A stretch of DNA of 12,447 nt, taken from Lentisphaeria bacterium UBA1791. GTDB taxonomy: Bacteria; Verrucomicrobiota; Lentisphaeria; Victivallales; Victivallaceae. A program made the position numbers and the translations under genes. Positions 7,134 through 12,447 of this stretch are shown here, in pieces; within the stretch, counting starts at the first letter, position 1; every line of letters begins with the position of its first letter. The notes beneath the pieces are model-generated. The model had not been told where the DNA came from, made no database searches, and was given only the letters and a program-made list of their open reading frames with translations. Location: the NCBI GenBank assembly GCA_002314455.1, contig DCFZ01000056.1, positions 1-12,447 on the forward strand, given 5' to 3'.

Positions 7134-7900
7134 ATTCCGACGCATTGAAAAAAATCTACCGGCTCGCCGGTGAAGCGGTCGTCCGCTTCCGCATGATCGC
7201 CGACAAGGAACGCATCCTCGTCGCCCTTTCCGGCGGCAAAGACAGTTGCGTCATGCTCGACACGCTCGTCCATCTGCGTGAAGTCGCCCCGATCAATTTT
7301 GAAGTGATCGCGGCGACGTTCGACCCCGGATATCCGAAATTCGACGCGGCGAGCATCGCCGGTTTCTGCAAAAATTACGGCGTCGAGCACCACGTCGTCA
7401 AGTGCGACGTCGACACGATCATCAGGGAAAAGGCGTTTCAGGAAGCGCCGTGCGTGCTTTGTTCCCGGCTCCGGCGCGGTCATTTGTACAAGCTGGCGCG
7501 CCAGTTGAAATGCGACGCCTTGAGTCTGGGCCAACACCTCGACGACGCCGTCACAAGTTTTCTGATGAGCGCGTGCCGCGGTCAGGGGTTGACGTCGATG
7601 GCGCCCAACGTACCGCCGCACAGCGAGAATGCGGTCAGGGTCATTCGGCCGCTCATTTTAGCCCCCGTTTCGGCAATCGCCGAGGCGGCGGCAAATCTGC
7701 CCTTGCCCGCGGGCGGCCACTGCCCCTTTGAGGAACAGTTAAAAAGCGGCGACCGTGCCTATTTCGGTGCGCTCGTCGATACGCTTGCAGAGCGCATTCC
7801 CGACGTGCGCGCCAATATTTTGCGCTCGTTTGCGCACATCGAACCCGATCACCTCGTCGGCGGTCAGGTCGTACATAAGGAGTTTGAAGATGCTTTGTGA
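7130..7900 (+). CDS. ttcA: TtcA-like tRNA 2-thiolation ATP pyrophosphatase
   Basis: A 256-residue member of the TtcA/TilS-type PP-loop family. Such enzymes adenylate a base in tRNA and replace an oxygen with sulfur; TtcA itself makes 2-thiocytidine at position 32. The PP-loop SGGKDS lies at 34-39. A CVLC pair (C108, C111) and a third cysteine in GGHCPF (C198) match the three cysteines that hold the Fe-S cluster in TtcA. LGQHLDDAV (133-141) corresponds to the GHxxDD motif. It lacks N- and C-terminal zinc fingers and is shorter than E. coli TtcA (about 310), so the exact tRNA target is not certain and a related thiolase is possible. It starts inside the sigma factor's stop (ATGA) and its last 11 nt overlap mcsA, so the three genes are translationally coupled. 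Confidence 0.85.
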   Translation: MNSDALKKIYRLAGEAVVRFRMIADKERILVALSGGKDSCVMLDTLVHLREVAPINFEVIAATFDPGYPKFDAASIAGFCKNYGVEHHVVKCDVDTIIREKAFQEAPCVLCSRLRRGHLYKLARQLKCDALSLGQHLDDAVTSFLMSACRGQGLTSMAPNVPPHSENAVRVIRPLILAPVSAIAEAAANLPLPAGGHCPFEEQLKSGDRAYFGALVDTLAERIPDVRANILRSFAHIEPDHLVGGQVVHKEFEDAL

Positions 7901-8459
7901 CCGATGCAAAAAAAACGAAGCGACGATCCACATCGAGACCATTCACAACGGCAAACGCGTCAAGACCAATCTCTGCGCCGAATGCGCCAAGTTGGAAGAA
8001 GCGAAAGGGGCGCTCGCCGCGCTCGGCTTCAATCTCGCCGAAGTGCTCTTTCAGAAAATGACGAATAAAAGCGCCGCCCCCGCCGAGGTGCAAAAAGAGG
8101 ATCCTGCCAGCGCCGTCATCTGTCCGGTCTGTCATTGGACGCTCGAAAAGATCAAATCCCACAACGGTCAGCTCGGTTGCCCCAACTGCTATCAGGCTTT
8201 CGCGCCGATGATCGAAGACGTGATCGGCAAGGTGCAAAAGGGCTCTTCGCACGCCGGGAAACGCCCGGACGTCGTCCGCGCCGGTCAGGGCGCCGACCAG
8301 ATGGAACTGCGCAAACAGAAATCGCTGCTCGCCGACCTCCTTCGCCGCGAGGAGTACGAAGACGCCGCCCGCTGTCGCGACGAGATCCGCCGCCTCGAGA
8401 AAAAACTGGCAAAGCCGGCCGCCAAACGCGCGCCAAAAACGAAAGGGCAAACGAAATGA
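7890..8459 (+). CDS. mcsA: McsA, activator of protein-arginine kinase
   Basis: A 189-residue zinc-binding protein that in Firmicutes binds and activates the arginine kinase McsB. The start at ATG 7890 is set by AAGGAG (7877-7882), seven bases upstream and inside the end of ttcA. It has four CxxC pairs, C3/C6, C29/C32, C78/C81 and C97/C100, arranged as two double-cysteine zinc sites, the second in CPVC and GCPNCY context. Residues 144-173 form a UVR helical hairpin (LLADLLRREEYEDAARCRDE), as in McsA and UvrB/UvrC. The tail is basic (KPAAKRAPKTKGQTK). It is followed by mcsB with an ATGA overlap, the same pairing as in the Firmicute ctsR-mcsA-mcsB-clpC operon, but ctsR and clpC are absent here. 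Length and motif order fit the family well. Confidence 0.93.
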   Translation: MLCDRCKKNEATIHIETIHNGKRVKTNLCAECAKLEEAKGALAALGFNLAEVLFQKMTNKSAAPAEVQKEDPASAVICPVCHWTLEKIKSHNGQLGCPNCYQAFAPMIEDVIGKVQKGSSHAGKRPDVVRAGQGADQMELRKQKSLLADLLRREEYEDAARCRDEIRRLEKKLAKPAAKRAPKTKGQTK

Positions 8460-9526
8460 CAACGCCGGAAAAAAGCGTGGATTTCCTCCTCCAAAACGGC
8501 GCGAGTTTTCTCGCCGCCGCCGACGCCGGGTGCGACATCGCCGTTTCCAGCCGGATCCGGCTCGCCCGCAATCTCGCCGGGATCCCCTTTCCGGCGTGCG
8601 CGCAAGATGAATTGCGCCGCGAAATTTCCGCGCAAATATGCGACGCCGTCAACAGCCGCAACTTCGGCGGCAAAGTCCATCTCTTTGAAATGGAAGCGCT
8701 TTTGCCGCTCGACCGCGAAATCCTTTTTGAACGCCACCTCGCCAGTCGCGAATTCATCGACCGCCCGCAGGGAGCGTCGCTCCTCGTGCGCACCGACGAA
8801 AAGCTCGCGCTGATGGTCAACGAGGAAGACCACCTGCGGCTGCAGGGGATCGCCCCCGGATTCTGTCTGAAAGAACTCTATCAGGCGGTCAGCCTCGTCG
8901 ACGACCGCCTCGCCAAAAAACTTGATTTCGCCTTTGACGACAAACTCGGCTATCTCACCAGCTGCCCGACCAACGTCGGCACCGGCATGCGCGCCTCGGT
9001 GATGCTCCACTTGCCCGCGCTGACCCTTTCCGGACGCATCGGCGCGACGATCCAGGGCATCAACAAACTCAACTTGGCGGTTCGCGGCATCTACGGCGAA
9101 GGCAGCGACAACCGCGGCAATTTCTATCAGGTTTCCAACCAGTCGACCCTCGGCGAGAGCGAAGAAGAGATCATCGAGCGCTTTTCCGCGGTCATCGACC
9201 AGCTGATCAACTTTGAACGCGGCGCCCGGATCCAGTTGCTCGAAAAAGACCGCTTCGGCTGGCTCGATTTCGTCGGCAGAAGTTTCGGGATCCTCCGCTA
9301 CGCCTACAAACTCACCAGCGGCGAAGCGCTCAATTACCTTTCCGGCGTGCGCGCCGGCGTCGACATGAAACTTTTCGACCGCCTCAACGCCACAACCGTC
9401 AACGCCTTGTGGCTTTCCATCCAAAGCGCGCATCTGCAGAAACTGACCGGCCGCATCCTGACGGAAAGCGACCGCGACATTCAGCGAGCGGCGCTCTGCC
9501 GCGAACGCTTGAGAGCGGGGGCGTAA
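8456..9526 (+). CDS. mcsB: McsB protein-arginine kinase
   Basis: A 356-residue ATP:guanido phosphotransferase-family enzyme that phosphorylates arginine side chains on proteins; in Bacillus this marks misfolded proteins for ClpCP. ATG 8456 overlaps the mcsA stop by four bases, with an AAGGG site eight bases before it. Visible motifs are SSRIRLARNL (31-40, nucleotide-binding arginines), VNEEDHLR (121-128, catalytic acidic residue), SCPTNVGTGMRASVMLHLP (169-187) with C170 at the place of the active-site cysteine C167, and GEGSDNRGN (214-222). Near the end, RDIQRA at 340-345 matches the RDxxRA motif that binds phosphoarginine for allosteric activation, offset by the same three residues. The N-terminal domain of phosphagen kinases is absent, as expected for McsB. 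All key residues seem intact, so an active kinase is likely. It ends the seven-gene run. Confidence 0.95.
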   Translation: MTTPEKSVDFLLQNGASFLAAADAGCDIAVSSRIRLARNLAGIPFPACAQDELRREISAQICDAVNSRNFGGKVHLFEMEALLPLDREILFERHLASREFIDRPQGASLLVRTDEKLALMVNEEDHLRLQGIAPGFCLKELYQAVSLVDDRLAKKLDFAFDDKLGYLTSCPTNVGTGMRASVMLHLPALTLSGRIGATIQGINKLNLAVRGIYGEGSDNRGNFYQVSNQSTLGESEEEIIERFSAVIDQLINFERGARIQLLEKDRFGWLDFVGRSFGILRYAYKLTSGEALNYLSGVRAGVDMKLFDRLNATTVNALWLSIQSAHLQKLTGRILTESDRDIQRAALCRERLRAGA

Positions 9527-9553
9527 CGCCAGTTTTTCCCATTTCGGTCGCGA

Positions 9554-9604
9554 GGGGGCTACAAGCACCCCACATCGGAAAGACGGAACAATCCGCCTCT
9601 TTTT
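9554..9604 (+). terminator. Candidate terminator after mcsB
   Basis: Two small stem-loops lie in tandem after mcsB. The first pairs 9554-9560 with 9564-9571 (seven pairs, one bulged A). The second pairs CGGA 9584-9587 with TCCG 9592-9595 and is followed by CCTC and a T-rich stretch from 9600 (TTTTT, AA, then TTTTTTT). The second stem is short and the T-run begins a few bases late, so this is a weak-to-moderate call. It is the only terminator-like structure between the two rightward gene groups. Confidence 0.4.
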
Positions 9605-9624
9605 AATTTTTTTATTGATTTTAT

Positions 9625-9653
9625 TTGACTTTATACATTTTGTAATGTATATT
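9625..9653 (+). promoter_or_regulatory. Sigma70 promoter of tetR-fabK-fabH
   Basis: TTGACT (9625-9630), a 17-bp spacer and TATATT (9648-9653) each match consensus at five of six positions. The start would be near 9660, giving a leader of about 30 nt before the tetR ATG. An inverted repeat covers the spacer and the first four bases of the -10, which is the layout of a repressible promoter. The -10 hexamer is the same as at serA and the tRNA gene. Confidence 0.8.
9632..9651. promoter_or_regulatory. Palindromic operator, likely TetR autoregulatory site
   Basis: TATACATT (9632-9639) and AATGTATA (9644-9651) form a perfect 8+8 bp inverted repeat around TTGT. It lies between the -35 and -10 boxes and overlaps the -10, so a bound dimer would block RNA polymerase. 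Size and symmetry fit TetR-family operators. The next gene encodes such a repressor, so autoregulation together with fabK and fabH is the simplest reading. Confidence 0.75.
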
Positions 9654-9688
9654 TAATATGTAATCAAACTTTTAAATGGATAAAAACG

Positions 9689-10327
9689 ATGAAAAAAGCA
9701 GGCGACAACTCCAAACAGGCATTGCTTTTGGCGGCGAAACGGCTCTTTGCCGTGCGCGGCATCAATGCGGTCAAATTGAGCGAAGTCGCCGATGCCGCCG
9801 GCATCGACGCGTGTATGATCCACTACCATTTCGGCGGCAAATCGGGGCTGATCGAAGCGGTCGTCAAGTCCGCGCTCGACCGGTGGCACGAAATCCAGCT
9901 CGACAGCTATTTTGCGCGCAATCACGAATTGCTCGAGACCCGCGAAGGACAGCAGGTTTTCATCGCCGGCATGGTCGAAAAGGTCTTCTCGACCATGGGC
10001 GGCACACAGGGCATGCAGGACCCCGCCAACGTCATCTTTTTGCAGGTGCTTCAATCGCCGTGCGCCGCGCGCGACGAGGTGATCGGCAAACACATCAAGC
10101 CGCTGGTCAACGTCTTTTACGAAGTTTACCGCAAAATTACCGGCAGCGACGATTTTGACAGCGCATTTTGCTGGTTTCTCATTCTCGTCTGCCCCAATTA
10201 TGTCAGCATGGTCAACCCCGGAATGATCGACCCGTTGCACCCGACGGGCAAAATTCCGGAAACATTTCACCGCCGGTTGCAGTATGCGACAACACAGTTG
10301 TTGCTCCACGGACTGGGCCTTATTTAA
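9689..10327 (+). CDS. TetR-family transcriptional regulator
   Basis: A 212-residue dimeric repressor-type protein. The N-terminal TetR DNA-binding domain is clear at about 8-58: helix 1 LLLAAKRLFAVRGI, then the helix-turn-helix LSEVADAAGIDACMIHYHF (30-48) followed by GGKSGL, the usual HFxxKxxL signature. The C-terminal part (65-212) is helical and binds an unknown ligand; its general form is like the larger CecR/YbiH-type TetR proteins, but I cannot name a subfamily. The start at ATG 9689 has only a weak GGA site upstream, which would keep its level low. The stop at 10325-10327 lies within the strong ribosome binding site of fabK, 11 nt before fabK. The palindrome in its promoter and the two fatty acid genes behind it suggest it senses an acyl-CoA, acyl-ACP or fatty acid and controls lipid synthesis. 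The sensing role is inference. Confidence 0.9.
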   Translation: MKKAGDNSKQALLLAAKRLFAVRGINAVKLSEVADAAGIDACMIHYHFGGKSGLIEAVVKSALDRWHEIQLDSYFARNHELLETREGQQVFIAGMVEKVFSTMGGTQGMQDPANVIFLQVLQSPCAARDEVIGKHIKPLVNVFYEVYRKITGSDDFDSAFCWFLILVCPNYVSMVNPGMIDPLHPTGKIPETFHRRLQYATTQLLLHGLGLI

Positions 10328-10338
10328 GGAGGAAAACG

Positions 10339-11373
10339 ATGAAAAATTATCCCAAAATGGAAAAACTGATGGCGCGCGGCAGCGCGTTTCTCGGCTGTCG
10401 CTACCCCGTGATCTGCGGCGCCATGACGTGGGTTTCCGAACCCAATCTCATCGCCGCCGTCTGCAACGCGGGGGCGTTCGCCTGTCTCGCCGGCGGCAAC
10501 GCGCCGGCGGATATCCTGAAAAAACAGATTCTGGAAGTCCGAAAACTTACCGACAAGCCCTTTGCCGTCAATATGATCACGATCGCGCCCGCCTATCACG
10601 AGCAGATCGAAATGCTCAAATCGCTTGAAAAACCGGTCGAATACGTTGTTTTCGCCGGAAGTTTCCCGCGCGACCGCGAAGTCGCCGAGATCAAGTCGAC
10701 CGGCGCCAAAGTCCTCTGTTTCGCTTCGACGATCTCGATCGCCGAACGGATGATCCGCTACGGCGCCGACGCGCTGATCCTCGAGGGGTGCGAATCGGGC
10801 GGCCATATCGGTCAGGTGACGACGACGGTGCTGGTCCAGCAGGTGCTTTTCCGCTACGCCGACAAGCTCCCGATTTTCGTCGCCGGCGGCATCGGCACGG
10901 GAAAAATGGCGGCGCACTTGCTGTTGTGCGGCGCGGCGGGCATCCAGATGGGAACGCGCTTCGTGATGACCGACGAATGCCGCGTCCACGCCAATTTCAA
11001 GGACTATTTCGCCCGCTCCAACGCCCGCGACGCCGTTTCGACGGCACAATTTGATCCGCGTCTGCCGGTGGTTTCGGTGCGCGCGATCCGCAATCACGGC
11101 ACCGCCGAATTCAGCAAACTGCAACTCAATTTGTTGCGCGAAGTCGAAGCGGGCAATATGACCCGGCAGACCGCGCAGGCGGAACTCGAAAAATTCTGGG
11201 TCGGCGCACTCCGTAAAGCGGCGATCGACGGCGACGTCGAAAACGGTTCCGTCATGGCGGGACAATCCGTCGGTCTCGTCGACAAAGTCATTCCCGTTGC
11301 CCAGTTATTGGAAGAAATCCTTTCCGACGGAGAAGCCGAACTCAATCGGGTCCGGCAGATCCTGGAGGTGTAA
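10339..11373 (+). CDS. fabK: Enoyl-ACP reductase II, FabK-type flavoprotein
   Basis: A 344-residue TIM-barrel FMN enzyme. FabK reduces trans-2-enoyl-ACP with NAD(P)H, the last step of each fatty acid elongation cycle, and replaces triclosan-sensitive FabI in many bacteria. ATG 10339 has a full AAGGAGG six bases upstream, the best ribosome binding site in the window. Features are YPVICGAMTWVS (22-33, the barrel start near FMN), LAGGNAP (50-56), GADALILEGCESGGHIG (142-158) with H156 at the place of the FabK catalytic histidine, VAGGIGTG (181-188) and GIQMGTRFV (201-209) for phosphate binding. The GGHIG form favours FabK over nitronate monooxygenase, which belongs to the same superfamily and remains the alternative. 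Residues 230-330 form the lid and C-terminal part, with AGQSVGLVDKV near the end. It lies between a TetR regulator and fabH, which supports the fatty acid role. Confidence 0.87.
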   Translation: MKNYPKMEKLMARGSAFLGCRYPVICGAMTWVSEPNLIAAVCNAGAFACLAGGNAPADILKKQILEVRKLTDKPFAVNMITIAPAYHEQIEMLKSLEKPVEYVVFAGSFPRDREVAEIKSTGAKVLCFASTISIAERMIRYGADALILEGCESGGHIGQVTTTVLVQQVLFRYADKLPIFVAGGIGTGKMAAHLLLCGAAGIQMGTRFVMTDECRVHANFKDYFARSNARDAVSTAQFDPRLPVVSVRAIRNHGTAEFSKLQLNLLREVEAGNMTRQTAQAELEKFWVGALRKAAIDGDVENGSVMAGQSVGLVDKVIPVAQLLEEILSDGEAELNRVRQILEV

Positions 11374-11375
11374 TT

Positions 11376-12356
11376 GTGAGCATCCGCATCCTCGGCACCG
11401 GTCACTACGTGCCGGAAAAAATTTTAACCAACTTTGACCTCGAAAAAATGGTCGACACCACCGACGAGTGGATTGTTTCGCGCACCGGTATCCGCGAACG
11501 CCACATCGCCGATGCCGGCACCGCGACGAGCGATCTCGCCGCCGCCGCCGGGCGCGCCGCACTCGAATCGGCAAACCTTACGCCAAAGGATATCGACCTC
11601 GTCGTCGTTTCGACCCTGACGCCCGATATGCCGACGCCGTCGACGTCGACGATCGTCCAACGCAAACTCGGGATTCCCCCCTGTATGTGTTTCGACATCG
11701 CCGCCGCTTGCACCGGCTTGCTCTACGGCATCGACGTCGTCCACGCCATGCTGGCGGCACATCAACGGAAATGCGCCCTGCTGATCGGCGCCGATAAACT
11801 TTCCGGCGTCACCAATTGGACCGACCGCTCGACCTGCGTGCTTTTCGGCGACGGCGCCTCCGCACTCGTCATTTGCCGCGACAATGAAAAGGATGACGAT
11901 TTCTACATCGCTTCCGAAATCAGCGCCGACGGCAACGACGCCGATTTCCTTAAGATCCCCGGCTTCGGCAGCGCCTGCCCCGCTTCCGCCGAAGGAATCG
12001 CACAACACCTCAACACCATCACGATGAATGGCCCCAAAACTTATCAGAAAGCCGTCACCGCCATGAGCAGTTCGTGCAAACGAGTTCTCGAGAAAACCGG
12101 CGTTTCCGCCTCGCAATTGCGCTGGGCAATCCCCCATCAGGCCAACGACCGCATCATCAGCGCCGTCGCCGAACGCCTCGGCATCAGCGATAACATCTAT
12201 CGCAGTGTCGCTCGCTACGGCAACACCTCAAGCGCTTCCATCGGCATCTGCCTCGATGAACTGAACAAAAACGGCAAACTCCATCGCGGCGATCTGATCC
12301 TGACTGCGGCATTCGGCGCCGGTCTCACGTGGGCAGCACAACTATTAAGGTGGTGA
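11376..12356 (+). CDS. fabH: Beta-ketoacyl-ACP synthase III
   Basis: This 326-residue thiolase-fold enzyme starts fatty acid synthesis by condensing an acyl-CoA (acetyl-CoA or a branched primer) with malonyl-ACP. The Cys-His-Asn triad is complete: C112 in DIAAACTGLLYG, H254 in AIPHQANDRI and N283 in ARYGNTSSAS. Other family landmarks are TDEWIVSRTGIRERH (29-43) and VLFGDGASA (155-163). The start is GTG 11376, with GGAGG seven bases before it and only two bases after the fabK stop, so translation is coupled. Primer preference cannot be read from the sequence. No acpP, fabD or other fab gene follows before the window ends. Confidence 0.95.
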   Translation: MSIRILGTGHYVPEKILTNFDLEKMVDTTDEWIVSRTGIRERHIADAGTATSDLAAAAGRAALESANLTPKDIDLVVVSTLTPDMPTPSTSTIVQRKLGIPPCMCFDIAAACTGLLYGIDVVHAMLAAHQRKCALLIGADKLSGVTNWTDRSTCVLFGDGASALVICRDNEKDDDFYIASEISADGNDADFLKIPGFGSACPASAEGIAQHLNTITMNGPKTYQKAVTAMSSSCKRVLEKTGVSASQLRWAIPHQANDRIISAVAERLGISDNIYRSVARYGNTSSASIGICLDELNKNGKLHRGDLILTAAFGAGLTWAAQLLRW

Positions 12357-12447
12357 CAATACGGGGCGTCTGCCAAGAGGGGGCGTTCACGCCGTCATCT
12401 ATTTTGACAAAAAATAAATAATGGTGCGCAGCACCTAAAAATCCCGC
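12357..12447. other. Intergenic tail with small hairpins
   Basis: After fabH no gene is seen. GGGGCGT occurs at 12363 and again at 12380. A small stem (GGCG 12382-12385 with CGCC 12390-12393) is followed by a T-poor stretch, so it is a doubtful terminator for the fab unit. A perfect 5-bp stem with a 3-nt loop (12423-12435) is T-rich on its minus-strand 3' side and could end a leftward gene beyond the window. TTGACA at 12404 has no -10 at proper spacing. Confidence 0.35.

Noticed and set aside
6590..7621. A 343-codon minus-strand open frame opposite the sigma factor and ttcA
   Set aside because: It overlaps two recognised genes completely and shows no recognisable domain.
8135..8455. Extension of the mcsB frame upstream into mcsA
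   Set aside because: The extra 107 codons are Arg/Pro-rich out-of-frame mcsA sequence; the family start and ATGA overlap place the start at 8456.
8285..9568. A 427-codon minus-strand open frame opposite mcsA and mcsB
   Set aside because: Antisense shadow of well-supported genes, with the same low-complexity composition as the other shadow frames and no family motif.
12404..12409. TTGACA as a promoter at the right end
   Set aside because: No -10-like hexamer lies 16-18 bp downstream; that position is GC-rich hairpin sequence.

Overview
This window looks like chromosomal core DNA from a GC-rich bacterium with compact gene spacing, strong AAGGAG-type ribosome binding sites and sigma70-type promoters. 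McsA/McsB occur together with FabK, FabH and a PurL that carries a large N-terminal domain but no glutaminase domain. With the high GC content this does not suggest a typical low-GC Firmicute. A member of the PVC group such as Lentisphaerota (Victivallales-like) is my best guess, but that is inference from gene content only.

Layout. (1) Left end, minus strand, positions 27-953: two small genes with a phage head-tail flavour (97 and 144 codons), then a tRNA-Val(UAC) gene with its own promoter and encoded CCA, closed by a strong intrinsic terminator. (2) A divergent AT-rich intergenic region (954-1139) with a near-consensus promoter for serA. (3) Plus strand 1140-9526: a tightly packed run of seven genes: serA (3-phosphoglycerate dehydrogenase), an unrecognised helical protein, purL (FGAM synthase), a group-2-like sigma70 factor, a TtcA-like tRNA thiolation enzyme, mcsA and mcsB (protein-arginine kinase and its activator). 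Neighbouring genes overlap by 1-11 nt or lie within 40 nt, and I see no terminator inside, so they could form one transcript. (4) An AT-rich intergenic region (9527-9688) with a candidate terminator for mcsB and a second near-consensus promoter, whose spacer and -10 are covered by a perfect 8+8 bp inverted repeat. (5) Plus strand 9689-12356: tetR-type regulator, fabK (enoyl-ACP reductase II) and fabH (ketoacyl-ACP synthase III), tightly spaced. (6) A 91-bp tail with small hairpins and no gene.

How the genes work together. The last three genes form a clear self-contained unit: the TetR protein most likely binds the palindrome in its own promoter and so controls two steps of fatty acid synthesis, initiation by FabH and the last reduction of the elongation cycle by FabK. 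The seven-gene run mixes serine synthesis, purine synthesis, transcription (sigma factor), tRNA modification and protein quality control. The ttcA-mcsA-mcsB end is translationally coupled and starts directly from the sigma factor's stop codon. The most notable points are protein-arginine phosphorylation genes away from the usual ctsR/clpC setting, the sigma factor with an altered -10 recognition helix next to them, the operator-in-promoter fatty acid unit, and the phage-like gene pair feeding into a tRNA gene.
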